Shown here piece after piece: positions 16,384 to 24,137 of a stretch of DNA of 64,000 nt. The notes beneath the pieces were generated by a model. The model made no database searches. It was not told the DNA's origin and saw only the letters and a program-made list of their open reading frames with translations. Source of the stretch: Rhizobium sp. P38BS-XIX (GTDB lineage: Bacteria; Pseudomonadota; Alphaproteobacteria; Rhizobiales; Rhizobiaceae); NCBI RefSeq assembly GCF_012641435.1, contig NZ_JABAIJ010000003.1:186001-250000 (forward strand), read 5' to 3'. Positions within the stretch are counted from its first letter, which is position 1. Each line of letters starts with the position of its first letter. Position numbers and translations under genes: made by a program.

Positions 16384-17255
16384 CAGCGCACCTCGTCTGC
16401 GATCGTGTTTTTGAGGATGCCGAGACCATCGGCCTCGACTTCGACGACATCGCCCGGCTTCAGCCAGATCGGCGGGTCGAAGCGGGCGCCGGCGCCGGTC
16501 GGCGTCCCCGTGACGATGACGTCACCGGGAACGAGCGTGATGAAGGTGGAGATGTAGTTGATGATCTTGCGGAAGGAGAAGATCATCCGGCTGGTGCGGT
16601 CGCTCTGGCGCACTTCGCCGTTGACGCGAGTTTTCAGCTCGATGTCGTCGAGCTGAGCCGCATCGGTGAAGGGGATCAGCCAGGGGCCGATCGAGCCTGT
16701 ATTGTCGAAGTTCTTGCCCTGGGTGACGTTGAACTTCGCGTGCCGTACCCAGTCACGGATCGTGCCTTCGTTGCAAAGCGAGAGGGCCGCGATGTGGTTG
16801 AAGGCATCGGCTTCGGCAATCCGGCGGCCGCCCTTGCCGATCACGATGACGATCTCGCCTTCGTAGTCGAGCTGCGGGCTTTCCGGCGGCCGGATTAGCG
16901 GCTGGGCATGTCCGGTGAACGACCGCGGAAAGCGGATGAAGAGCGAGGGGTTGGAGGGGGCAGCCTGCCCATCCTTATACTCCTCGTTGCGGTCGGGGAA
17001 ATTGACCCCGACGCAAATGATCTTCTCCGGGGACGGAATGGGAATCTCGAAGCGGATGTCGTCGAGTGCGAAATCCGGCTTCAATGATTTGGCTTCCTCG
17101 GCGAGTTGAACGAGGCGACCGGCCCCGATCACTTCGCGTAGCGTCGCCCATGTCGCGCCATGGCGGGTCGAAAGGTCAACGACACCGCCGTCGACCGCAA
17201 GCCCGTAGCCATGACGGCCGTTTCTCGAAAAAGACAGGAATCTTGGATGGGTCAT
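16383..17255 (-). CDS. hpaG: FAH-family decarboxylase/isomerase, HpaG-like
   Basis: The 290-aa fumarylacetoacetate hydrolase-family protein has a short N-terminal domain and a catalytic FAH domain with IICVGVNF, LDYEGEIVIVIGKGGR (metal Glu pair), GPWLIPF and VTGTPTGAGA. In the homoprotocatechuate pathway HpaG decarboxylates 5-oxopent-3-ene-1,2,5-tricarboxylate and isomerises the product. Position between the hydratase and the semialdehyde dehydrogenase supports that assignment. E. coli HpaG is a tandem duplication of two FAH domains; here only one is present, so one protein must do both steps, or the isomerisation is done elsewhere. Confidence 0.82.
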   Translation of the reverse strand: MTHPRFLSFSRNGRHGYGLAVDGGVVDLSTRHGATWATLREVIGAGRLVQLAEEAKSLKPDFALDDIRFEIPIPSPEKIICVGVNFPDRNEEYKDGQAAPSNPSLFIRFPRSFTGHAQPLIRPPESPQLDYEGEIVIVIGKGGRRIAEADAFNHIAALSLCNEGTIRDWVRHAKFNVTQGKNFDNTGSIGPWLIPFTDAAQLDDIELKTRVNGEVRQSDRTSRMIFSFRKIINYISTFITLVPGDVIVTGTPTGAGARFDPPIWLKPGDVVEVEADGLGILKNTIADEVR

Positions 17256-17278
17256 GCTTTCATGGCCTTCTCTTGACC

Positions 17279-18733
17279 TCAGACGACGCCGCCGAGGCAG
17301 ACATATTTGATTTCGGTGAACTCCTCGATGCCGTAGCGCGATCCCTCGCGGCCGAGGCCGGAAAGCTTGACGCCGCCGAAAGGCGCTTCGGCCGTCGAGA
17401 TCAGGCCCGTATTGACCCCGACCATGCCGTATTCCAGGGCTTCGGCGACGCGGAAGACGCGGGCGAGGTCCTTGGCATAGAAATAAGAGGCGAGGCCGAA
17501 TTCGGTGTCGTTAGCCTGGGTGATAACATCGGCCTCGTCCTTGAAGCGGAAGAGGGGAGCCACCGGCCCGAAGGTCTCTTCCTTCGCCACTGCCATGGCA
17601 GGGGTGACATCGGCAAGCACGGTTGCCTCATAGAAGCGCCCACCGAGTTGATGGCGATGACCACCGGCAACGACGCGGCCGCCCTTGGAAAGGGCATCGG
17701 CGACGTGTTCCTCGACCTTGGCAAGCGCTGCCTCGTCGATCAGCGGGCCGAGATTGATGCCTTCGTCGAAACCGTCGCCTGTTTTCAACGACCCAACCGC
17801 CTTGGAAAGCTTTTCCGCAAAAGCATCATAGACGCCATCCTGCACATAGAGACGATTGGCGCAGACGCAGGTCTGGCCGTTGTTGCGGAACTTGGCGATC
17901 AGCGCGCCTTCGACAGCCGCATCGAGATCGGCATCATCGAAGACGATGAAGGGTGCGTTGCCGCCCAGTTCGAGGCCGAGTTTCTTGATGGTCGGTGCAC
18001 TCTGCTTGTAGAGCTCGGCGCCGACTTCGGTCGAGCCGGTGAAGGTGAGCTTGCGGACGATCGGGCTCGAGGTCATCTCGCCGCCAATGGCGCGGGCCGA
18101 GCCCGTCAGCACACTGAAGAGCCCCTTTGGCAGGCCGGCGCGTTCGGCTAGGATCGCGATTGCGATTGCCGAAAACGGTGTCTGCGAGGCAGGTTTCAGC
18201 ACCATGGCGCAGCCGGCGGCAAAGGCAGGACCGGCCTTGCGGGTGATCATGGCATTGGGGAAATTCCAGGGCGTAATCGCCGCCACGACGCCGATCGGCT
18301 GCTTCATGACCAGAATGCGCTTGTCCTTCTGGTGGCCGGGAATGATGTCGCCATAAACACGACGACCCTCTTCGGCAAACCATTCGACGAAGCTGGCGCC
18401 ATAGGCGATCTCGCCCTTGGCTTCCGGCAGTGGCTTGCCCTGTTCGGCCGTCAGGATGCGCCCAAGGTCGTCCTGGTTTTCCATCATCAGCTCGAACCAG
18501 CGCTTCAGGATGCCGGAGCGTTCCTTGGCGGTGCGGGCGGCCCATTCCTTCTGAGCAACTTCGGCTGCAGCAATTGCCTTCTTGGTCTCGGCAGCACCCA
18601 GATTGGGAACCAGGCCGATGATCTCGCCATTCGCCGGATTGTCGACCTTGATCGCATTGGATGGATCGGCCTCGATCCACTCGCCTCCGACCAATGCCGC
18701 CTGACGGAACAATGTTGCGTCTTTCAAATTCAT
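17279..18733 (-). CDS. gabD: Succinate-semialdehyde dehydrogenase
   Basis: The 484-aa aldehyde dehydrogenase resembles the GabD/Sad group: ALVGGEWIEAD, NPANGEIIGLVPN, AEQGKPLPEAKGEI, PWNFPNAMI, LELGGNAPFI (general base) and NNGQTCVCANR (nucleophile Cys). ATG 18733 is chosen over an upstream in-frame start because of its GAGG site. It would oxidise succinic semialdehyde released by HpaI to succinate, feeding the TCA cycle, which explains its place inside the hpa gene order. NADP preference is common in the family but cannot be read here. Confidence 0.88.
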   Translation of the reverse strand: MNLKDATLFRQAALVGGEWIEADPSNAIKVDNPANGEIIGLVPNLGAAETKKAIAAAEVAQKEWAARTAKERSGILKRWFELMMENQDDLGRILTAEQGKPLPEAKGEIAYGASFVEWFAEEGRRVYGDIIPGHQKDKRILVMKQPIGVVAAITPWNFPNAMITRKAGPAFAAGCAMVLKPASQTPFSAIAIAILAERAGLPKGLFSVLTGSARAIGGEMTSSPIVRKLTFTGSTEVGAELYKQSAPTIKKLGLELGGNAPFIVFDDADLDAAVEGALIAKFRNNGQTCVCANRLYVQDGVYDAFAEKLSKAVGSLKTGDGFDEGINLGPLIDEAALAKVEEHVADALSKGGRVVAGGHRHQLGGRFYEATVLADVTPAMAVAKEETFGPVAPLFRFKDEADVITQANDTEFGLASYFYAKDLARVFRVAEALEYGMVGVNTGLISTAEAPFGGVKLSGLGREGSRYGIEEFTEIKYVCLGGVV

Positions 18734-18802
18734 GATTGCCTCCTCGCGCTTGCGAACGTTGATGAGGAGCGGGCGTTTTTCACCCGCTCTCAAGGGTAAC
18801 GC

Positions 18803-19783
18803 TTAAGGAGCGATAATCGGCTGAGCCTTCAGGTCAGGCTCGGCCACTTCCGCACCGGCAAACAGGCTACCATGTTCGAACCAGGATTTGGGAGCCGGCG
18901 CACCCCAAAGCGTCTGACGCTGCGGATCTTTCAGATCCCACTTGATCGGCTCAAGATCGGGATCGACGGTCTGGTAGTCCGAGCAATAGATCTCGATGCG
19001 ATGGCCATCGGGATCGAGGATATAGAGGAAGAAGGCGTTGGAGATGCCGTGACGTCCCGGACCGCGCTCGATATTGGCAACCCAGCCGGTCGTCGCCATC
19101 AGGTCGAGCAGGTCGATGATGTTGAGCGGCGTCGGCACCCAGAAGGCGGTGTGATGCAGGCGCGGGCCGCGGCCATTGGTGAAGGCGATGTCGTGGACGC
19201 CGCCCTTGCGGTGCGTCCACGCGGCCCAAAGGCGGCCGGTCTCTTCGTCCGCCGTATACTCCGTTACACGGAAGCCAAGCTCGTTATAGAAGGCAACGCT
19301 CTCGTCGACATTGGTCGAGAAGCAGTTGAAGTGGTCGATGCGCAGCGGCTTCACGCCCTTGTAGAGCGCGTATTTCTGGTGGATCGGCGGCAGACGGTCC
19401 ATCTTCGAATAGAATTCGAGCGGGATGCCGTGCGGGTCGCGGGTGCGGAACGTCCGCGCCTGGTAGGGCCGCTCGACCCATTCCACCGGCAGGTCCTTAC
19501 CCTTGAAAAAATGCGCCGCCTTGTCGAGGTCTTCGTCGCTGAACACCTTGAAGCCGAGATCACGGGCTTCGGCCTTGTCGGACTTTTTCAGCACAATGCA
19601 GTGATGGCCACGCTCCTCCATCGCACGCAGGTAGATCGTATCGGCCGTCTCGTCCGTTACCTGCAGGCCAAGCGTGTCGACATAGAACGCGCGGGACTTG
19701 GCAAGATCGGTGACGCCGAACTCGATGTGGCTGAGGCGCACGATGTTGAAGGGCGGATAGAGATTGGGTTTCGGCAGGGGCAT
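18803..19783 (-). CDS. hpaD: 3,4-Dihydroxyphenylacetate 2,3-dioxygenase
   Basis: The 326-aa type I extradiol dioxygenase (two vicinal-oxygen-chelate modules) has metal ligands recognisable in the C-terminal half: His in RIDHFN, His in RLHHTAF, and Glu in HRIEIYCSD. It cleaves homoprotocatechuate to 5-carboxymethyl-2-hydroxymuconate semialdehyde with Fe(II) or Mn(II). The start at ATG 19783 has GAGGAGGAACAA upstream; the longer open frame adds an unsupported N-terminus. It lies between hpaE and the succinate-semialdehyde dehydrogenase gene. Confidence 0.95.
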   Translation of the reverse strand: MPLPKPNLYPPFNIVRLSHIEFGVTDLAKSRAFYVDTLGLQVTDETADTIYLRAMEERGHHCIVLKKSDKAEARDLGFKVFSDEDLDKAAHFFKGKDLPVEWVERPYQARTFRTRDPHGIPLEFYSKMDRLPPIHQKYALYKGVKPLRIDHFNCFSTNVDESVAFYNELGFRVTEYTADEETGRLWAAWTHRKGGVHDIAFTNGRGPRLHHTAFWVPTPLNIIDLLDLMATTGWVANIERGPGRHGISNAFFLYILDPDGHRIEIYCSDYQTVDPDLEPIKWDLKDPQRQTLWGAPAPKSWFEHGSLFAGAEVAEPDLKAQPIIAP

Positions 19784-19823
19784 TTGTTCCTCCTCGTATG
19801 CGTAGTTATGGGATGTTAGCGGC

Positions 19824-21341
19824 TCAGCCGCCGAGTTTCTGGATGGCGTGCGGCTTGGTCGCGAAGGCGATGTTCTTGGTTTCCATGTAGAAATCAAAAG
19901 ACCAGTCGCCGCCGTCGCGGCCGATGCCGGAGCTCTTGACCCCGCCGAAGGGGGTCGGCAGATGGCGGACGTTTTCCGAATTCACCCAGATCATGCCGGC
20001 TTCGAGATGATCGGTGAAACGGAAGGAGCGCGTGACGTCGGAGGTCCAGAGATAGCCGGTCAGGCCGTACTGGACGTCGTTGGCAAGCGCCAATGCATCC
20101 GCTTCGTCCTTGAAGGGGATGGCCGTCAGCACCGGCCCGAAGATTTCTTCCTGGGCGATGCGCATCCGGTTGTTGGCGCCGGTGAACAGGGTTGGCGAGA
20201 CATAGCAACCGCCACCGGGGCCGTTGACCTTCTCGCCGCCGGCAGCAAGCGTGGCACCTTCCGCCCGGCCGATCTGGATATATTCCAGTACCTTCTTTTC
20301 GTGCACGGGATGAACGAGCGGGCCTACGACGGTTTCCGGGTCCAGCGGATGGCCGACCTTGATGCGCTTGGCCTTCTCGGCGACGATCGCGGTGAACTTG
20401 TCGTAGACGCTTTCCTCGACCAGCAGGCGCGAAGACGAGGTGCAGCGCTCGCCGTTCAAAGAGTAGATCATGAAGACGGCCGCATCGGCGGCGCGCTCAA
20501 GATCGGCATCGGCAAAGACGATAACCGGGTTCTTGCCGCCGAGCTCGAAATGCACGCGCTTCAGCGTGTCGGCGCCCTGCTTCATGATCATCGAGCCGGT
20601 GCGGCTTTCGCCGACGAAGCCGATCGCCTTGATCAATGGGTGTTCCGTCAGAGCCTTGCCGGCGTCTTCGCCGAAGCCGTTGACGAGGTTCCACACGCCC
20701 TTCGGCAGGCCGGCTTCCTCGGCGATGTCAATCAGAAGGCGGGCCGTCAGCGGCGAGAATTCGGCCGGCTTGTGGACGATGGTGCATCCGGCGGCAAGCG
20801 CTGGCGCAATCTTCCAGGTGGACAGCATGAAAGGCGTGTTCCAGGGCGTGATGATTCCGACCGGGCCGATCGGCACGCGTGTCGTCAGGTTCACCTGGCC
20901 TTCGGCGCGGATCGCCTTGCCGTCACGGGCTTCCGGCGCACGATCGGCGAAGAAGCGGAAATTCTCGGCGCCACGCAGGGCGGCCTTGGCCATAAACTTC
21001 AGCGACTGCCCGGTGTCCATGCATTCGACGAAAGCGATCTCTTCGGCGCGGGCCACAATCGCATCGGCAATTTTGTGCAGAAGCTTCTTGCGGGCGTCAC
21101 CCGGCATGGCAGCCCATTCGGCAAAGGCGGCCTTTGCGGCCTTGGCGGCACGATCGATATCGGCAGCCTTGCCGCGAGCGACGGTGGCAAGCGGCTTCAG
21201 ATCGACCGGCGAAATGGTCTCGAAGGTCGAATCGTCATCGGCACGGACATCCTCGCCGTTGATGCGGTTGAGAACACCGCGCTCCTTGAATCGGGCCAGA
21301 AAGCTTTCGGCCTTTGCGATGTTTTCCTGCAATTTGGACAT
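19824..21341 (-). CDS. hpaE: 5-Carboxymethyl-2-hydroxymuconate semialdehyde dehydrogenase
   Basis: The 505-aa aldehyde dehydrogenase has the HpaE character: GIITPWNTPFMLSTWKIAPA, HFELGGKNPVIVF (general base), SLNGERCTSSSRLL (catalytic Cys), IFGPVLTAIPF and LPTPFGGVKSSGIGRDGG. It oxidises the ring-cleavage product to 5-carboxymethyl-2-hydroxymuconate with NAD. The gene order hpaF-hpaE-hpaD on one strand matches the biochemical order. Gaps of about 40 bases separate it from both neighbours. Confidence 0.94.
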   Translation of the reverse strand: MSKLQENIAKAESFLARFKERGVLNRINGEDVRADDDSTFETISPVDLKPLATVARGKAADIDRAAKAAKAAFAEWAAMPGDARKKLLHKIADAIVARAEEIAFVECMDTGQSLKFMAKAALRGAENFRFFADRAPEARDGKAIRAEGQVNLTTRVPIGPVGIITPWNTPFMLSTWKIAPALAAGCTIVHKPAEFSPLTARLLIDIAEEAGLPKGVWNLVNGFGEDAGKALTEHPLIKAIGFVGESRTGSMIMKQGADTLKRVHFELGGKNPVIVFADADLERAADAAVFMIYSLNGERCTSSSRLLVEESVYDKFTAIVAEKAKRIKVGHPLDPETVVGPLVHPVHEKKVLEYIQIGRAEGATLAAGGEKVNGPGGGCYVSPTLFTGANNRMRIAQEEIFGPVLTAIPFKDEADALALANDVQYGLTGYLWTSDVTRSFRFTDHLEAGMIWVNSENVRHLPTPFGGVKSSGIGRDGGDWSFDFYMETKNIAFATKPHAIQKLGG

Positions 21342-21384
21342 CGTCTATTTCCTTGATGTTATCTCGTCCCTAAGGCGGGCGTGG

Positions 21385-21771
21385 TCACTTGCCGCGCAGA
21401 CGCGGATGAATGGCGTTCTTCTTCCAGCTCAGTTGCGCGTCGATCTCGCGGATCTCCAACGACAGCGCGAAATGCGGGGTCTCGAAGAGGGGGCCGAGAA
21501 CGTCGATGGCAGCGGCAAAGATTGCCTCGCCTGTGCGCTTCTTCTCTTCGTCCGTGCGACCCTTGCCGATGCGGAAGTTCAGATCGACGAAGGCGTTTTC
21601 GGGCAGCTTGTCGGCGATGGCGTAGTGATCGGCGCGAAAGGCGCGTACCCGCACGGCGCCGACCTCGAAAAGCTCGGTGTCCAGAATCGTTTTCAGCAGC
21701 CGTTCGCAGAGCGCGCCAATGTCCGCGCGGCCATCCAGGTTGGCCGAATATTCGATGGCGAGATGTGGCAT
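21385..21771 (-). CDS. hpaF: 5-Carboxymethyl-2-hydroxymuconate delta-isomerase
   Basis: This is a 128-aa tautomerase-superfamily isomerase. ATG 21771 gives an N-terminus of Met-Pro-His; the family uses Pro-1, exposed after Met removal, as the catalytic base, so this start is required rather than the in-frame TTG one codon upstream. GGAGG lies five bases before it. Other conserved parts are LAIEYSANLD, RVRAFRADHYAIAD and FVDLNFRIGKGR. It isomerises the HpaE product before decarboxylation. It is the first gene after the putative HpaR operator. Confidence 0.93.
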   Translation of the reverse strand: MPHLAIEYSANLDGRADIGALCERLLKTILDTELFEVGAVRVRAFRADHYAIADKLPENAFVDLNFRIGKGRTDEEKKRTGEAIFAAAIDVLGPLFETPHFALSLEIREIDAQLSWKKNAIHPRLRGK

Positions 21772-21792
21772 CAAGTCCTCCCGAACTTTATT

Positions 21793-21810
21793 TACTTAAC
21801 ACGTTAACAA
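21793..21810 (-). promoter_or_regulatory. Candidate HpaR operator upstream of hpaF
   Basis: TACTTAACACGTTAACAA contains the inverted repeat TTAAC-AC-GTTAA and matches, in reverse complement, 17 of 18 bases of 1908-1925. It lies between the kinase stop (21825) and hpaF (21771), so the meta-pathway genes probably have their own repressible promoter inside the train. The protein that binds is inferred to be HpaR. Confidence 0.62.
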
Positions 21811-21824
21811 TAGTGGAAAGGATG

Positions 21825-22844
21825 TCAAGCGGCCGCGTTGAGCTTTCTTGCCATCTCCAGACTTTCGTCGACGTAACGCGACAGGCGTTCTGCAGCGCCC
21901 GGTATTTCCGGGCGTTCGGCCAGCCATCCGATATAGGTGAGACTCCGCAGCACCATGAAAAGCGGCAGGCTCGCAAGTGCCGCGTCGGCCAGCATCCGCC
22001 TGCTGCGATAGCCTGCTATCAGTGCAGCCTCGATCGCGTGATAGGTGGGCTCGTTGCGATTCTTGAGCAAGGTCGTTGCGAGATCGAACAGTCGAAAGCC
22101 ATGGCCCGCATCGTCGAAATCGATGAAGGCGACATTACCGTCCGCACCCGTCAGGAAAATGTTTTCCCGCACGAGATCAGCATGGATCAAACCATAATCG
22201 AGGCCTTGGTTGCCTGCGTTCGCAAGCGCTTGACGAAGCTCGGCGCGCAGCGCCGATAGCGCCATGACGCTCTCGGAGGAAAGACCTTTGCAATCCCAGA
22301 AGCGGCCCCATAGCGGCTTTTCGCCGACGAGACCTTCGGCATCCCATGCCGGACGGCGAAAGCGCTCGGGTGGTTGCCAGGCATCGGCAAGCTCGTGCAT
22401 GGTGGCCATGTCCTGGCCGATGCGAAAGAAGATGTCGGCCTGCCTCTCAGCCGAATGCGGCAGCGGCATGCCACTTTGACCCAGCGGAGCCCCATCGATC
22501 CAGCTCACCACGTCCGCATGTTGCTCGGGAAAATGCCTGGTCGCCGGCAGGCGGACTAGGCTCTGCTTGCGGATCGTCGGCACCGGGCTCGGCACATCCA
22601 GGCCACCGAGCTTGAGCGCTGCCATGAAATGCAGCTCCGAACGCAGGCTCGTCTCGTCGTGATAGCCAGGGCGATGCAACCGGAGCGCGGCGAACTGGCC
22701 GTCCCCCAGCGTGATGCGAAAGACGGCGTTTTCCCGATATTTCATCAGGACAGGCTCGTGAGCCCGAACAGGCCAATGGTCGAGGGCTTCCAGCGCGCGC
22801 TTTTGCAACGCGTCGCGGATGGTCTGCGGCAACTGATCAGCCAT
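21825..22844 (-). CDS. APH-fold small-molecule kinase, probable amino-alcohol kinase
   Basis: The 339-aa protein has the aminoglycoside-phosphotransferase/homoserine-kinase fold: an N-lobe around MKYRENAVFRI, a hinge near VSWIDGAPLG, the Brenner motif LIHADLVRENIF (catalytic Asp and Asn), and the metal-binding VAFIDFDDAGHGFRLFDLA. It is not an antibiotic-resistance enzyme by context. It lies six bases after a phospho-lyase-type PLP enzyme. In animals, APH-fold hydroxylysine kinase and AGXT2L phospho-lyases act in sequence on 5-hydroxylysine, so this pair should phosphorylate and then eliminate phosphate and ammonia from a hydroxy-amine. The actual substrate is inferred only; octopamine-like compounds would suit the hpa context. 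Confidence 0.85.
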   Translation of the reverse strand: MADQLPQTIRDALQKRALEALDHWPVRAHEPVLMKYRENAVFRITLGDGQFAALRLHRPGYHDETSLRSELHFMAALKLGGLDVPSPVPTIRKQSLVRLPATRHFPEQHADVVSWIDGAPLGQSGMPLPHSAERQADIFFRIGQDMATMHELADAWQPPERFRRPAWDAEGLVGEKPLWGRFWDCKGLSSESVMALSALRAELRQALANAGNQGLDYGLIHADLVRENIFLTGADGNVAFIDFDDAGHGFRLFDLATTLLKNRNEPTYHAIEAALIAGYRSRRMLADAALASLPLFMVLRSLTYIGWLAERPEIPGAAERLSRYVDESLEMARKLNAAA

Positions 22845-22850
22845 ATCGCC

Positions 22851-24137
22851 TCACAGGCCAGACAGGACGTCGTCGAAGATCGACAACATGTAGTCAGCAT
22901 TTTCCCGCGTGAACGGCATGGGCGGGCGGATCTTCGTGGCGCATTGGTGAATGCCGATCTTGCCCATCAGCACGCCGCGTTCGCGCATTTCGTTGACGAT
23001 GCGGGTTGCTTCAGCGGTTGCCGGCTCCTTCGTCTGCTTGTCCATCACGAACTCGGTGCCCATGAAGAGGCCGCTGCCGCGAACGTCGCCGATGATCGAG
23101 TGTTTCTCGGCCAGTCGCTGGAAGGCGTTACGCGTGTATTCGCCGACGTTGCGGGCATTCTCGATAAGATTTTCATCCTCGATGACATCGAGCACGGCCA
23201 TGGCGGCCGCGCAGGAGACTGGATTTCCGCCGAAGGTGTTGAAATAGCGGAACGCCTTGCGGAATGCGTTTATCGTGTCGAGATTGGCAATCACGCCGCC
23301 GACCGGGTGACCGTTTGCCATCGGCTTGCCCAGCGTGACGATGTCGGGAACGATGCTGGCGTGCTGGTGACCCCACGTATGCGTGCCGGTGCGGCCGAAA
23401 CCGGGCTGTACTTCGTCGGTAATCACGAGACCGCCAGCCTTGCGTACGGCGGCGACCGTCTTGTCGAGAAAGCCCGGCGGCAGATCCGGAAAGCCTTCAT
23501 TGCCAAAAAACGGATCGATGATGATGGCCGAGAAGCCATGTGGCGTGTTCTGAAGCGAGGCGATCGCCTTCTCGACCTCTGCCGCAAAGGCTGTGCCAAA
23601 GGCGTCTCCGCCTTCACCGCCAAGCGGACGATAACTGTCCGGTGCCGGCACGTGGCGAACATGGCCGCCAAAGCCACCGACGGGCGGCATGCGGGTGGAG
23701 AGCTGCGACACGGCGGTCGTGTTGCCATGATAGGTGTGGTTCGTGGCGATGACGCCTGTCTTGCCCGTCACCGCCTGCGCCATGCGCAGCGCCACGTCGT
23801 TCGCTTCGCTGCCGGTGCAGGTCAGGATCGCGGCGTTCAGGCTCTCGTCGAAAGTCGCCGTCAGCCGCTCGACATAGTCGAGAATGCCTTCATGCAGATA
23901 GCGCGTATGCGTGTTCAGCGTCGAAGCCTGCCGTGTGATCGCTTCCACCACGCGGGGGTGGCAATGGCCGACATGCGGCACATTGTTGTAGCAATCGAGA
24001 TATTTACGGCCGTCGGCATCCCATAGCCAGACGCCTTCCCCGCGCACGAGATGCACGGGGTCGTCGTAAAAGAGCGACATGTTTTGGCCCAAAAGCCGTT
24101 CGCGCCGCGCGATAAGGGCTGCGTTGTCGGACATCAT
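22851..24137 (-). CDS. Class III PLP enzyme of the amine-phosphate phospho-lyase (AGXT2L) type
   Basis: The 428-aa fold-type I PLP enzyme has class III aminotransferase motifs: TGSEANDVALRMA, ITDEVQPGFGRTG, and the PLP lysine in IVTLGKPMANGHPVGGV. Several segments are those of ethanolamine-phosphate and 5-phosphohydroxylysine phospho-lyases rather than of transaminases: NNVPHVGHCHPRVV, LNTHTRYLHEGILDY, FRYFNTFGGNPVSCAAA and KIRPPMPFTRENADYM. Those enzymes remove phosphate and ammonia from a vicinal amino-phosphate to give an aldehyde. The kinase six bases downstream would supply the phosphorylated substrate. The start overlaps the preceding gene's stop (TGATG); an ATG one codon later is equally possible. 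Confidence 0.85.
   Translation of the reverse strand: MMSDNAALIARRERLLGQNMSLFYDDPVHLVRGEGVWLWDADGRKYLDCYNNVPHVGHCHPRVVEAITRQASTLNTHTRYLHEGILDYVERLTATFDESLNAAILTCTGSEANDVALRMAQAVTGKTGVIATNHTYHGNTTAVSQLSTRMPPVGGFGGHVRHVPAPDSYRPLGGEGGDAFGTAFAAEVEKAIASLQNTPHGFSAIIIDPFFGNEGFPDLPPGFLDKTVAAVRKAGGLVITDEVQPGFGRTGTHTWGHQHASIVPDIVTLGKPMANGHPVGGVIANLDTINAFRKAFRYFNTFGGNPVSCAAAMAVLDVIEDENLIENARNVGEYTRNAFQRLAEKHSIIGDVRGSGLFMGTEFVMDKQTKEPATAEATRIVNEMRERGVLMGKIGIHQCATKIRPPMPFTRENADYMLSIFDDVLSGL

Noticed and set aside
19848..21356. A 502-codon open frame on the + strand opposite hpaE
   Set aside because: It mirrors hpaE codon by codon, has no family character, and is the usual antisense shadow in high-GC coding DNA. 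The same applies to long + strand frames at 13691-15124, 17066-18151, 18872-19819 and 22629-24026, and to the - strand frame at 3062-4372.
21825..22844. Aminoglycoside resistance phosphotransferase
   Set aside because: The APH fold is shared by many small-molecule kinases; the neighbouring phospho-lyase and catabolic context argue for an amino-alcohol substrate.
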